A stretch of 35,331 nucleotides of DNA from Gammaproteobacteria bacterium (GTDB lineage: Bacteria; Pseudomonadota; Gammaproteobacteria; Legionellales; Legionellaceae): the NCBI GenBank assembly GCA_030147855.1, contig JASBUO010000011.1, forward strand, positions 1 through 35,331. The letters are read 5' to 3'. This document shows positions 1 to 8,545 of the stretch, piece after piece. The first letter of the stretch is position 1; each line of letters starts with the position of its first letter. A program made the position numbers and the translations under genes. The notes beneath the pieces are model-generated. The model searched no databases, was not told the origin of the DNA, and worked only from the letters and a program-made list of their open reading frames with translations.

Positions 1-103
1 ATTTTTTCAACCTATACAGCAACGACGCGCTCAGCAATTGTGCCAAAGTAGGTTTGCTTATCCAGAACTCATGTATGGACCGTGCCGCTATTGCAAAAGA
101 TAA
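1..103. other. window edge, non-coding
   Basis: No gene can be supported here. The stretch lies downstream of the minus-strand gene ending at 104. It contains the 15-nt word CTTATCCAGAACTCA at 57-71, which recurs exactly at 28272-28286, also in a spacer. I see no GC-rich hairpin with a T-run that would serve as a terminator. Confidence 0.4.
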
Positions 104-514
104 CTAGTGCTGTACTCGATTCACATCATTCACCAAGCGCATCGCCTGCTCTCTTGAAAGCCCAGTAATGATAAACTCTTTTCCTAATGTACCTTGAATC
201 ACAGACGAAGACACAAGCACATTATTTAAAATAATGTTTAAATTCTTACCCATATTATTTTGAGAAAGTGTCTCAAATTGTTTCGCTGCTTGAGGATTTA
301 ACGCTAACTGTACGCTATAAAAGTCATCTACATTTTTAGGAAGTATTGCTTTTGCTTTTTGAATGGAGTTGCTATTTAGCGTTATCTGCTCTTGCACTAC
401 TTGCAACAATAAGTCACTGGATGTATCAGGTTCTTCTGTTGTTGTGCCTTCCGCGGCAATCACAACAGAAGAAGAAAACAACAAGCTCACTAAAAATCCC
501 TTTAAAATCTTCAT
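104..514 (-). CDS. small exported protein resembling the SecD P1-head domain
   Basis: A 136-residue protein begins with a signal peptide (MKILKGFLVSLLFSSSVVIAA, cleavage probably after the Ala pair). The ATG at 514 is chosen because GGAG lies 8 nt upstream; an upstream in-frame ATG at 535 has no Shine-Dalgarno sequence. The mature C-terminal two thirds (about residues 60-131) follows the pattern of the periplasmic P1 head of SecD: a VQLALNPQAAKQF strand-helix, then NMGKNLNIILNN, VSSSVIQG and EFIITGLSREQA. The real SecD of this window shows the matching order SIQLGGGGESFF, NIGKRMAIVF, ISAPVIQS and FQITGL. No membrane segments follow, so it would be a free periplasmic protein. It lies 34 nt downstream of ald on the same strand and may be its last cistron. 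The domain likeness is my reading by eye; its function is unknown. Confidence 0.75.
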   Translation of the reverse strand: MKILKGFLVSLLFSSSVVIAAEGTTTEEPDTSSDLLLQVVQEQITLNSNSIQKAKAILPKNVDDFYSVQLALNPQAAKQFETLSQNNMGKNLNIILNNVLVSSSVIQGTLGKEFIITGLSREQAMRLVNDVNRVQH

Positions 515-548
515 AATGTTCTCCAAGTTAAGCATTTAGCTTTAACGC

Positions 549-1673
549 TTAAGATAAATCAGATAACACATCTTTTGCCGGAACATAATCGTAGCCTAAA
601 TCACGTGCAACCGCTTCATGCGTGATTTTTCCTCGATGCACGTTCAGCCCCTCAAGCAAATGTGAGTCACTCAACAAAGCAACTTTCAGCCCCTTGGTGA
701 CTAAATTAAGAATAAAAGGTAATGTTGCATTATTCAATGCAAATGTTGAGGTTCTTGGAACAGCTCCGGGCATATTTGCTACGCAATAATGGACAACCCC
801 TTCTTCAACATAAGTAGGCTCTTCGTGGGTGGTTGCGCGACTTGTTTCAAAGCATCCACCTTGGTCAATTGCCACATCCACCACTACAGAACCAGGGCGC
901 ATGGCTTTTAACATATCACGCGTTACCAGACGAGGAGCTGCTGCACCCGGTACCAATACGGCACCAATCACCAAGTCAGCATTGGTTACATATTGTTCCA
1001 ACATCTCAGCTGTTGAATAAATGGTATTCAGCTTTGAGCCAAACTGAAAGTCCAACACACGAAGCCTTGCTAAAGAACGATCTAAGACAGTCACTTGTGC
1101 TTCCATACCCATTGCCATGCGTGCCGCATTGGTACCAACCACACCGCCACCAATCACTACTACATTAGCAGGCGATACACCAGGCACCCCACCGAGTAAA
1201 ATACCTGAGCCTCCCTCAACCATCTCTAAACAATGCGCGCCCGCCTGAATTGACATACGGCCTGCCACCTGCGACATAGGTGTTAATAATGGCAACCCCC
1301 CCCCAGGCTCCGTCACTGTTTCATACGCAATCGCACTCACGCCTGACTCTTTTAAAAGTCTTGTTTGCATTGGATCGGGGGCTAAATGCAGGTAAGTAAA
1401 TAAAATCTGACCTTCTCGAAGACGCCTGCATTCACTGGGTTGTGGCTCTTTAACTTTTACAACTAAATCCGCACGGGCAAATATTTCATCTGCAGTGTCT
1501 ACCAGTACAGCCCCCGCTGCTTCATATGCTTCATCTGGAATGCCAATACCACTTCCTGCAGTTTTCTCAACAATTACTTCACTGCCGGCACGTACAATTT
1601 CGCGAACACTAGCAGGTACTAACCCCACACGGGCTTCTTGCGCTTTAATTTCTTTTGGAACGCCCACTAACAT
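549..1673 (-). CDS. ald: alanine dehydrogenase
   Basis: NAD-dependent L-alanine dehydrogenase interconverts L-alanine and pyruvate plus ammonium in the cytoplasm. The 374-residue length matches the family (about 371). The N-terminus MLVGVPKEIKAQEARVGL is typical. K75 in KVKEPQ and H96 in YLHLAPD correspond to the pyruvate-binding Lys and catalytic His. The Rossmann glycines are at GGGVVG (175-180), and D270 in VDVAIDQGG is the expected acidic catalytic residue. The ribosome-binding site AAGGAG at 1684-1689 lies inside the last codons of etfA, so ald is the third gene of an etfB-etfA-ald transcription unit. Alanine racemase is encoded 2.3 kb upstream on the same strand, so both alanine-converting enzymes sit in one run of co-directional genes. 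Confidence 0.96.
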   Translation of the reverse strand: MLVGVPKEIKAQEARVGLVPASVREIVRAGSEVIVEKTAGSGIGIPDEAYEAAGAVLVDTADEIFARADLVVKVKEPQPSECRRLREGQILFTYLHLAPDPMQTRLLKESGVSAIAYETVTEPGGGLPLLTPMSQVAGRMSIQAGAHCLEMVEGGSGILLGGVPGVSPANVVVIGGGVVGTNAARMAMGMEAQVTVLDRSLARLRVLDFQFGSKLNTIYSTAEMLEQYVTNADLVIGAVLVPGAAAPRLVTRDMLKAMRPGSVVVDVAIDQGGCFETSRATTHEEPTYVEEGVVHYCVANMPGAVPRTSTFALNNATLPFILNLVTKGLKVALLSDSHLLEGLNVHRGKITHEAVARDLGYDYVPAKDVLSDLS

Positions 1674-1680
1674 ATTTATT

Positions 1681-2616
1681 TTACTCCTTCATTTTTTCTA
1701 TTAATTCGGGCACTACACTAAACAAATCACCCACTAATGCATAGTCTGCAATTTGAAAAATAGGCGCCTCCTCATCTTTATTTATGGCAACAATCACTTT
1801 GGCATCTTTAATGCCAGCCAAGTGTTGTACTGCTCCTGAAATTCCAACTGCAATGTACAAAATCGGTGCAACAATCTTACCCGTTTGTCCTACTTGATGA
1901 TCGTTTGAAATAAATCCTGCATCCACAGCCGCCCTTGAGGCACCAACTGCAGCGCCTAAGGTATCAGCCAAATCTTCAATGAGTTTAAATTGCTCTGCAC
2001 TTTGAAGCCCGCGCCCACCTGAAACAATACACTTAGCAGCCGTTAACTCAGGGCGTTTTGATTCAGGTTTAACTGCACTCACAAATTGTGTGTTTTTTGC
2101 CTCAATCACCGTGTCTAATATTTCTATCTGACAAGGTGACTGTGTGTCTAACACTGCATCAAATGCCGTCGTTCTAATCGTTAGAACTTTTAATGAATCC
2201 AACACACGAACCGTTTCAATAGCGTTCCCCGCATAAATAGGATGCTCAAAAATTGCATTTTCTACAATTTTGGTCACATCAGACACCTGTACCACATCTT
2301 GCAGTGCGGCAACTCTTGGCAGCACATTTTTACCAAAGGTACTTGCAGGTGCAAGCAGCGCATCGACTCCCTCAAGCTGTGTACGAATAAGCACGCTCAA
2401 ATTTTCAGCCAATGGATGGGCATAACAAGGCGCATCTACAAAGCAAACTCGACTGACACCCGCACACGTTGCGACTTCATCTGCAACAACGCGACAATTT
2501 TCCCCTGCAACCAGCACAATCACCTCTTGGCTCAACTGACATGCAGCACTCAATACATGCCTAGTTGCGGGGTGAAGTGATTGATTATCATGTTCTGCTA
2601 ACACTAAAACGCTCAT
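1681..2616 (-). CDS. etfA: electron transfer flavoprotein alpha subunit
   Basis: Alpha subunit of the FAD-containing ETF heterodimer, which takes electrons from acyl-CoA dehydrogenases and passes them to ETF-ubiquinone oxidoreductase. The length of 311 residues is normal. The C-terminal FAD-binding domain is clear: [50 protein letters not shown] and [21 protein letters not shown], in the family order. The ATG has GGGAG 8 nt upstream and lies 14 nt after etfB. The fadI-fadJ operon elsewhere in the window is a likely metabolic partner, although no acyl-CoA dehydrogenase or ETF-QO gene lies here. Confidence 0.97.
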   Translation of the reverse strand: MSVLVLAEHDNQSLHPATRHVLSAACQLSQEVIVLVAGENCRVVADEVATCAGVSRVCFVDAPCYAHPLAENLSVLIRTQLEGVDALLAPASTFGKNVLPRVAALQDVVQVSDVTKIVENAIFEHPIYAGNAIETVRVLDSLKVLTIRTTAFDAVLDTQSPCQIEILDTVIEAKNTQFVSAVKPESKRPELTAAKCIVSGGRGLQSAEQFKLIEDLADTLGAAVGASRAAVDAGFISNDHQVGQTGKIVAPILYIAVGISGAVQHLAGIKDAKVIVAINKDEEAPIFQIADYALVGDLFSVVPELIEKMKE

Positions 2617-2630
2617 GCATTGACTCCCTT

Positions 2631-3380
2631 TTAAAGCACCTGTTCTTCATCACGCAACTTGCTCAGTAATTCATCAACAGACGCGACTTTAATACCGGCC
2701 TGCCTTGCAGATGGTGATTTCACAGAAATGACCTCTGCATGTGGTTTTAAATCTAAACCTAAATCGGCTAATGCAAGTTTATCTAGCGGCTTTTGCTTGG
2801 CTTTCATAATATTGGGCAAGCTTGCGTAGCGTGGTTCGTTCAAACGCAAATCCGTGCTAACAACCGCAGGTAATGTAATCTTTAAGGTCTCAAGCCCCGC
2901 ATCCACTTCACGCGTTACACTCAGTTGGTTATCCGAGATTTCAATTGATGAAGCAAAAGTTGCCTGCGGGACATCTAACAATGCAGCAAGCATTTGCGCC
3001 GTTTGATTATTGTCACCATCAATCGCTTGCTTCCCCATCAACACTAAATCAGGAGACTCTCGCTTCACAATGACTTGTAATATTTTTGCAATATGTAGGG
3101 GCGGATGTAGAGCATCTGTTTCAACCAGAATACTACGGTGTGCACCCAGTGCAAGTGCGTGTCTGAGTGTTTCTTGAGAAACTTCAGGGCCAATGGTTAC
3201 CGCAACAACCTCTGATGCCACTCCTTTTTCAACCAGACGTAATGCTTCTTCAATTGCAATTTCATCAAAAGGGTTCATCGCATGTTTGACATGCGCTGTT
3301 TCAACGCCATCTTCGGTAGGTCTGACACGGATTTTAACGTATGGGTCAATCACACGTTTCACTGGCACCAAAATCTTCAT
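2631..3380 (-). CDS. etfB: electron transfer flavoprotein beta subunit
   Basis: Beta subunit of ETF, carrying the AMP-binding site and the acyl-CoA dehydrogenase recognition loop. The start MKILVPVKRVIDPYVKIRV is the family start and gives 249 residues, the standard length. GGAGG lies 7 nt upstream of this ATG. A longer reading from 3413 (11 extra residues) would run through that ribosome-binding site and is rejected. Recognisable blocks are AMNPFDEIAIEEALRL, VLMGKQAIDGDNNQT (nucleotide binding) and LPAVVSTDLRLNEPRYASLPNIMKAK (the signature and recognition loop). It is the first gene of etfB-etfA-ald. The 100-nt spacer upstream, after the lipoprotein gene, could hold a promoter, but I cannot assign hexamers with confidence. 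Confidence 0.97.
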   Translation of the reverse strand: MKILVPVKRVIDPYVKIRVRPTEDGVETAHVKHAMNPFDEIAIEEALRLVEKGVASEVVAVTIGPEVSQETLRHALALGAHRSILVETDALHPPLHIAKILQVIVKRESPDLVLMGKQAIDGDNNQTAQMLAALLDVPQATFASSIEISDNQLSVTREVDAGLETLKITLPAVVSTDLRLNEPRYASLPNIMKAKQKPLDKLALADLGLDLKPHAEVISVKSPSARQAGIKVASVDELLSKLRDEEQVL

Positions 3381-3480
3381 TGACATCCCTCCATCCCTCT
3401 TTATATGCGTCAAAAATCAAGAAGAGCATCTTGCCAGAGATGATTGAAAGTCGTCAACTCATTCAACATAAGGATATCTC

Positions 3481-3930
3481 CTAATTAACCACTTGCCATG
3501 AACCATCAGCTTTACGGCATGCTTTACCGTAAATCTGTTCTTGCTTACCTCCAATATTTGCATACGTTGTGTATTCTCGGCAGGGTTGCTCATCGCGATA
3601 ATACGTACGTGTTGGTGTTACACGATAACGATTACCTGTGTCTGGGTTTTTCCAGCTAACACTTTTACCCGTGGGCGAGTTCTCAAGTGCGCGTTGTATC
3701 TCTAGTTGGTCTTGCTTATCCATGTATTGGCCAATTTTTCCGCCTAAAACAGCGCCAACAAATGCACCCGTTGCCGCCGCTGCCACTTGCCCTGAACCAC
3801 CGCCAATTTGACTGCCTAAAAGCCCGCCTGCAACACCGCCTGCAACCATGCCAACGCTTTCATTGTTTACAGGAATACAACCCGCAAGCACCGTAACGCA
3901 CAAAATACCAACATACTTTAATTGACGCAT
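3481..3930 (-). CDS. glycine-zipper lipoprotein, 17-kDa surface antigen family
   Basis: A 149-residue outer-membrane lipoprotein of the Rickettsia 17-kDa antigen type. The signal peptide ends in the lipobox LAGC (Cys18). Residues 29-70 form a glycine-zipper double segment (GMVAGGVAGGLLGSQIGGG, then AAAATGAFVGAVLGGKIGQYMD), followed by the conserved soluble part LENSPTGKSVSWKNPDTGNRY and the C-terminal CREYTTYANIGGKQEQIYGKAC. The two C-terminal cysteines flank the segment in the usual arrangement. It sits four nt after alr on the same strand and is probably co-transcribed with dnaB-alr. Family members act in outer-membrane integrity; the precise role here is unknown. Confidence 0.9.
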   Translation of the reverse strand: MRQLKYVGILCVTVLAGCIPVNNESVGMVAGGVAGGLLGSQIGGGSGQVAAAATGAFVGAVLGGKIGQYMDKQDQLEIQRALENSPTGKSVSWKNPDTGNRYRVTPTRTYYRDEQPCREYTTYANIGGKQEQIYGKACRKADGSWQVVN

Positions 3931-3934
3931 GATT

Positions 3935-5032
3935 TTATGACTCCTTTTTCACAATAATAGCCTGCGCACGAACACGCGGAGATACCTGACAAATTAATTC
4001 ATAACCAATGGTTCCAGCTGAGCGTGCAATACGCTCAACTGGTAAATGTGCACCCCAAAGTTCAACCCGATTACCCAGGGTTACTTCTGGATAGTCGGTC
4101 AAATCAACGGTTAGCATATCCATTGAAATACGTCCAACAATGGGTACATAATGTCCTTTTATGTACACCGGCGTATTGGGCCCAATATGCCGAGGGTAAC
4201 CATCCCCATACCCAGCCGCAACAACTCCTATACGCGAAAGTCTTTCTGCCTCCCAAGTGGCACCATATCCAACTCGAGCACCGGGTGCATAAGTATGAAT
4301 CGCTGTTAGCGCTGAAATAAATTGCATCACAGGCTTTAAATCAATCTCAGCGCCTTCTTTATCAAAAAAGGGAGAAACACCATACAGCATAATGCCTGGA
4401 CGAACCGCGTCTGCTAGCAAATCTGGCATTGAAAAAATGGCAGCGGAATTACCAATGCTTTTTGTAAATATGCCATCCGGTAACTTGAGCGCTTGAAACG
4501 CCTCTAGTTGTGTATTATTTTGTGTGCTTTCAGAGGTATCCGCAGATGCAAAGTGAGTTATGATGCCTATGTTGTGTTGTACCCACGCACATGCTTGGAG
4601 TGCTTGAATCACATCACTCACTTCTTCTGGCATAAACCCTAACCGATGCATCCCAGTATCTACTTTTACCCAAACACGAATAGGTTTACTCAGTAACGTA
4701 TTTAAAATCCACTGCAGCTGCTCTTTTTGATGCACAACCACTTCAAAGTGATTATCAGCTAAATGTAGAAGTTCATCTGAAGTAAACATTCCCTGAAATA
4801 AGATACAGGGTTTTTGGGTATATTTACGTACTTGGCGTGCCTCTTCAAGGCACGCAACACCAAATGCATCCACTGTGCGCTCAAGCACAGGCACAACAGC
4901 CGGCACCCCACAACCGTAAGCATCAGCCTTGACCATTGCTATCACTTGCTTCCCGGGCACACAAGCTTTTACACGCGCAATATTATGTCGAAGGGCTGAG
5001 GTATTAACCTCGATACGTGTCGGCCTGGTCAT
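3935..5032 (-). CDS. alr: alanine racemase
   Basis: PLP-dependent interconversion of L- and D-alanine, supplying D-Ala for peptidoglycan. The 365-residue protein has the PLP lysine K35 in the motif AMVKADAYGCG, the second catalytic base Y256 in GARVGYGATW, the family block VDTGMHRLGF and the late block VGRISMDMLTVDL. The start ATG lies inside the end of dnaB (29-nt overlap), with AAGGAGG 10 nt upstream, showing translational coupling. The dnaB-alr order is common in gammaproteobacteria. The protein appears intact. Confidence 0.97.
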   Translation of the reverse strand: MTRPTRIEVNTSALRHNIARVKACVPGKQVIAMVKADAYGCGVPAVVPVLERTVDAFGVACLEEARQVRKYTQKPCILFQGMFTSDELLHLADNHFEVVVHQKEQLQWILNTLLSKPIRVWVKVDTGMHRLGFMPEEVSDVIQALQACAWVQHNIGIITHFASADTSESTQNNTQLEAFQALKLPDGIFTKSIGNSAAIFSMPDLLADAVRPGIMLYGVSPFFDKEGAEIDLKPVMQFISALTAIHTYAPGARVGYGATWEAERLSRIGVVAAGYGDGYPRHIGPNTPVYIKGHYVPIVGRISMDMLTVDLTDYPEVTLGNRVELWGAHLPVERIARSAGTIGYELICQVSPRVRAQAIIVKKES

Positions 5033-6422
5033 GATTTACGCCTCCTTGGGTTTGATAGCCCTGAAAAGCCAAATCTTCAAACCGCGTATATTGGCCTAAA
5101 AATGCTACTTTAACCTTACCAATTGGGCCATTTCGCTGTTTTGCAATAATAATTTCAGCACAGCCTTTATCTGGGCTGTCTTCATTATATACTTCGTCAC
5201 GATAAATAAAACAAATTAAATCGGCATCTTGCTCAATAGCACCAGATTCTCGTAAGTCAGACATAACAGGACGCTTGTCTTGGCGCTGCTCAAGGCTTCG
5301 ATTCAACTGAGAAAGCGCAATGACAGGCACATTCAATTCTTTTGCAAGCGCTTTTAAACCGCGTGAAATCTCAGAAATTTCGGCAGCACGATTATCAGCA
5401 CGAAAGCCTGGTACTTTCATCAACTGCAAATAGTCAATCACAATCAGTCCTAGTGGGCCTTGCTCTTTCACCAAGCGCCTTGCACGTGCGCGCAATTCTG
5501 CAGGGCTTAATGAGGGAGAGTCATCAATAAATAAACTGGCCTCTGACAACATATGAACCGTTGAAGTCACACGCGACCAGTCGTCATCGCTCAACTTACC
5601 CGTTCGAATGTGGTTTTGATCGATTCTACCTAACGATGACATCATTCGCATGGCAAGCGAGTCAGCAGGCATCTCCATCGAAAACACCAAAGTTGGCTTT
5701 TTCACCTCAAGCGCTGCATGCTCTGCAATGTTCATTACCAAACTTGTTTTACCCATCGATGGGCGACCTGCAACAATGACTAAATCCGCTTCTTGTAACC
5801 CTGAGGTAAGCTCATCTAAATCGGTAAGGCCTGTTGGAAGCCCCGTAATGGCGCTTCCTTTGTGAAATAAGGCATCAATTTTTTCAACTGCTCGCACCAC
5901 AACCGACTGCATGGCCTCAGGACCACCCTCTGCCGCCGTTTGCTCTGCAATCGCGAAAACACGTGTTTCTGCAAAATCGAGTAAATCAGGGACACTGCGC
6001 TCACCTGGTTGATATGCTGCATCAGCAATATCACCTGCAGCACTAATCAGTTGTCGTTGAACGGACTTTTCGCGCACAATATCAGCATAAGCTGAAACAT
6101 TGGCAACACTTGGTGTATTGTTTGCAAGCTCAAACAAATATGCCTCACCACCTGCTTCATCAGCTCGATTCGTTGATTTTAAACCATCTAAAACCGTCAC
6201 TACATCAAAAGGTTGATTTTTAGCAACTAAATTTGAAATGCATTGAAACAATAAACGGTGTTCCGTGCGATAAAAATCAGCATCACATAATTTATGGCCA
6301 ATTTTATCCCATACTTGATTATCAAGCATAAGCCCGCCTAAAATGGCTTGCTCTGCCTCAGCGGAATGAGGTGGGCGCTTTAGACTATCGGCTACTTTGG
6401 GTGGTGTTTTCGTTTCTGCCAT
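5004..6422 (-). CDS. dnaB: replicative DNA helicase DnaB
   Basis: Hexameric helicase that unwinds DNA at the replication fork and binds DnaG primase. The length of 472 residues matches E. coli DnaB (471). The N-terminal domain begins PPHSAEAEQAILGGLMLD and contains EHRLLFQCI. The RecA-like domain has Walker A GRPSMGKTS with K225, Walker B LIVIDYLQLM with D330, and the sensor/arginine-finger region ALSQLNRSLEQR and LRESGAIEQDADLI. No intein or insertion is present. It heads the minus-strand run dnaB-alr-lipoprotein. The Shine-Dalgarno sequence is weak (GAAG-like), but the N-terminus aligns with the family from the first ATG. Confidence 0.97.
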   Translation of the reverse strand: MAETKTPPKVADSLKRPPHSAEAEQAILGGLMLDNQVWDKIGHKLCDADFYRTEHRLLFQCISNLVAKNQPFDVVTVLDGLKSTNRADEAGGEAYLFELANNTPSVANVSAYADIVREKSVQRQLISAAGDIADAAYQPGERSVPDLLDFAETRVFAIAEQTAAEGGPEAMQSVVVRAVEKIDALFHKGSAITGLPTGLTDLDELTSGLQEADLVIVAGRPSMGKTSLVMNIAEHAALEVKKPTLVFSMEMPADSLAMRMMSSLGRIDQNHIRTGKLSDDDWSRVTSTVHMLSEASLFIDDSPSLSPAELRARARRLVKEQGPLGLIVIDYLQLMKVPGFRADNRAAEISEISRGLKALAKELNVPVIALSQLNRSLEQRQDKRPVMSDLRESGAIEQDADLICFIYRDEVYNEDSPDKGCAEIIIAKQRNGPIGKVKVAFLGQYTRFEDLAFQGYQTQGGVNHDQADTYRG

Positions 6423-6620
6423 ACGTTTTATCTATATCTTCAAAGAAAGCTGTAGTGTAGCGCGTTTTAAGGTATTTTATAAGTAACACTCAAGGTCCGT
6501 CATCCCTATCTGGGAGTTACTTTTATAAATACCATGCAATAAAACATACAAGCCTAGCATCTTGATTTTTACTCAATGAACATTTATTAATAGTGCCACC
6601 ATAAGCAACTGAGCTATTAT
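6423..6620. other. divergent spacer between dnaB and the DUF4442 gene
   Basis: This 198-nt spacer separates two divergent genes and must hold both promoters. It includes a short inverted repeat with 7-bp arms (AAGTAAC at 6481-6487, GTTACTT at 6516-6522). The arms enclose GTCATCC, a word also found in the much better hairpin at 24844-24894; this may be a decayed relative of that repeat. Confidence 0.45.
6562..6590 (+). promoter_or_regulatory. candidate sigma-70 promoter for the DUF4442 gene
   Basis: TTGATT at 6562-6567 and TATTAA at 6585-6590 are separated by 17 nt, which is optimal for sigma-70. Transcription would start near 6597, giving a leader of about 25 nt before the ATG at 6621. This is a pattern match only. 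Confidence 0.4.
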
Positions 6621-7091
6621 ATGCGCGCACTCACCCGATTCAGATGGATGTTATGGTCTTTTAGCAAAACTAAAGTCCCTCTCATCAGCTATGTTAAACC
6701 CAAACTAGTGTCCATTAATGATCAAGAAATTGTGGTTAAACTTCCCTGCCGTCGCCGCAATAAAAACCATTTAAACTCCATGTATTTTGGTGCTTTAAGC
6801 ATTGGGGCCGACCTTGCTGGAGGGTTTCACGGACTCTATCACGCAAAAAAAAGCAACCGTAATGTATCCCTTGCCTTCAAGTCATTTACAGCAGATTTTA
6901 TACGCCGCCCAGAAAAGGATGTTTATTTTGTGAGTCAGATGGGCGACACCGTGCAGCAAATGATAGAAACCTCTTACAAAAAAAAACATCGCGTGAATCA
7001 ACCAATTGATGTAAAAGCGTATGTGAACTATCTCGATGCACCAGAAGAAGTAGCCCGATTTCGTTTAGAATTATCGTTAAAAGTGTTATAG
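6621..7091 (+). CDS. DUF4442 hotdog-fold protein (putative thioesterase)
   Basis: A 156-residue cytoplasmic protein of the DUF4442 type, related to PaaI-like hotdog thioesterases. The key block is residues 50-68 (HLNSMYFGALSIGADLAGG), the position where hotdog thioesterases carry the conserved active-site helix after the N/H-x-G/Y region. The following segment, VSLAFKSFTADFIRRPEKDVYF, and the strand-rich end fit the hotdog sheet. The substrate is unknown; an acyl-CoA is the family expectation. It has its own promoter and is divergent from dnaB. The Shine-Dalgarno sequence is weak, so the start is less certain than the domain. Confidence 0.85.
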   Translation: MRALTRFRWMLWSFSKTKVPLISYVKPKLVSINDQEIVVKLPCRRRNKNHLNSMYFGALSIGADLAGGFHGLYHAKKSNRNVSLAFKSFTADFIRRPEKDVYFVSQMGDTVQQMIETSYKKKHRVNQPIDVKAYVNYLDAPEEVARFRLELSLKVL

Positions 7092-7229
7092 GCGTCACGG
7101 TTACTTGTTAAATATTGATTCATCTAACCCACTCTTTATAACATAGGGCATCGTAGAGCAAGTTTTGTTCTAACAATTATTTAACCAAAATATTTTTGAA
7201 CATAATCGTATTAGAGAAGTAAGCAGTTT

Positions 7230-8195
7230 ATGAGTAACACAACAATTATTAACTTATCAGCTTTGGCTGAACCACAAAAAGACACAAGTATGCCTGCTCG
7301 CATGATGGGATATCTAAATGAAAGCTTAGCGCGCCAATGGTTGAGTATTGCAGCATTTGCTAATCTTTATGCAAGTTATGTTCCGCCATCAACAATGCCT
7401 TTATCCTCCTGCTTTGGTACTTTTTCTGCACCAATTTATAGTGTTGGCTGGGTCATCAGCCAAATTAACTGGCCACTTATTTCTCAGTATAAAACCGGAA
7501 AAATGACAACTGATCACTTTTTGGGTGAGTTACTGAAGTCATTCCCCTTTTTGGCAGAGACTGATTTTTCATTGGATGTGAAAGAACGGTTATTTAATAA
7601 ACAAGAGAAACTACTCACTCTTCATGATGTCTCAAAACTTGAAGAGCTAACGTCTGCATTGATTGCGAAAGCTCTGCTTGAAGAAGCTTGGCTTGCCCGC
7701 ATGCAGTTTGATCAGGCTACTGATAGTAATCTCAACTATTTTTTCGATAGAGAAAAGGACAATAACGTTTACATTATTTCAAATAGTAACGAAATGGATG
7801 TTCGAGAAACGATGCAATATTTACGAATAATGTATCCCTCTATCGCATGGTGTAATCCAAATGAATTGAGTAAATTGATCCAAATACCAGAAGAGGCATG
7901 GGAGCAAGGAATACCAGTAACTACGGATGGCTCGATTAAGTTATATCTTTCATATACGCATCATGCTTTTAAAACGGGGTGCGCTGATGAGAGTCCCATG
8001 AAAACAGATGCATTACTTGAATTACTTATCAATAAAGAAAAACTAGATGTTCATCAAGTAACCCTAATTAGCCAATGGAGTAAAGATCGTGATATGGGCA
8101 AGAAGCTTAATATAAGAAATATTCTGGATGTAAAAACTTACTTTCCGCAAATTAGGACAGATGTAGCAGATGAGAACACGGCCAAATTAGCCTGA
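7230..8195 (+). CDS. HAD-like protein without a visible nucleophile motif, function unknown
   Basis: A 321-residue soluble protein that I do not recognise as a named family. Its centre reads like a HAD-superfamily (class IA) protein. Residues 87-170 resemble a helical cap (YKTGKMTTDHFLGELLKSF, then LLEEAWLARM). Residues 179-186 (NVYIISNS) match motif II, where Ser/Thr ends a strand. Residues 278-294 (TLISQWSKDRDMGKKLNI) sit where motif IV and its helix should be. The expected motif I, DxDxT/V before the cap, is not visible; that place reads APIYSVGWV. It could be a degenerate, non-catalytic HAD protein, or the likeness may be superficial. There is no signal peptide or membrane span. It stands alone, with 138 nt before it and a 350-nt spacer after it. 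Confidence 0.75.
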   Translation: MSNTTIINLSALAEPQKDTSMPARMMGYLNESLARQWLSIAAFANLYASYVPPSTMPLSSCFGTFSAPIYSVGWVISQINWPLISQYKTGKMTTDHFLGELLKSFPFLAETDFSLDVKERLFNKQEKLLTLHDVSKLEELTSALIAKALLEEAWLARMQFDQATDSNLNYFFDREKDNNVYIISNSNEMDVRETMQYLRIMYPSIAWCNPNELSKLIQIPEEAWEQGIPVTTDGSIKLYLSYTHHAFKTGCADESPMKTDALLELLINKEKLDVHQVTLISQWSKDRDMGKKLNIRNILDVKTYFPQIRTDVADENTAKLA

Positions 8196-8346
8196 ACAGC
8201 TTGTGTAGGCTGTGATTCCATTGCTTCGTGCCTAAATGTTAGGTAACCAATTTGAGCAGTAATTTGTTGATGTAGTTATCAAGGAATAATGATGCGTCTC
8301 TGTACTTCTGGTCCGATGAGAAGTTGTAAAAAACAAATTATTTTGG

Positions 8347-8374
8347 TTAGGGCCTATTGATATTTCCCTCCGCC
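8347..8374 (+). repeat. 28-nt dispersed element, copy 1
   Basis: This stretch (beginning TTAGGGCCTATTGATATT and ending CCCTCCGCC) matches the reverse complement of 18952-18979 at 25 of 28 positions. Both copies lie just downstream of a plus-strand gene. The match is far above chance for a 35-kb window. It may be the end of a small mobile element or another genome-wide repeat. Confidence 0.7.
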
Positions 8375-8446
8375 TACTTGCCCGAATTGTTCCTGATTTA
8401 ACATAAAATCTGACAGAACCACACAGTCGTCATTCGCGACACCGGC

Positions 8447-8475
8447 CAGTTATCCACACATTCCGTGGATAACTG
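8447..8475. repeat. hairpin with a consensus DnaA-box sequence
   Basis: CAGTTATCCAC (8447-8457) and GTGGATAACTG (8465-8475) form an 11-bp perfect stem with a 7-nt loop. The left arm contains TTATCCACA (8450-8458), the exact DnaA-box consensus; the right arm gives TTATCCACG on the other strand, one base off. There are only two boxes, with no AT-rich unwinding element or replication gene at this site, so this is not called an origin. It could titrate DnaA or be a dispersed hairpin. Confidence 0.6.
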
Positions 8476-8545
8476 TGTGGGTTAGTTGAAGATGAAACCT
8501 GAAAAAGCCAAAATTCAGACTTCATGGTGTTTTTAAACCATATAT

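Larger units (their letters stand above)
8196..8545. other. 350-nt non-coding spacer with repeat and hairpin
   Basis: The spacer lies between convergent genes. I find no supported gene. It holds one copy of a 28-nt dispersed element (8347-8374) and a hairpin with an 11-bp stem containing a DnaA-box sequence (8447-8475). The rest is AT-rich with no recognised structure. No classical terminator with a T-run is visible for either flanking gene. Confidence 0.55.

Noticed and set aside
8447..8475. Replication origin
   Set aside because: Only two DnaA-box-like sequences, no AT-rich unwinding region and no dnaA, dnaN or parAB gene nearby; dnaB alone is not an origin marker.
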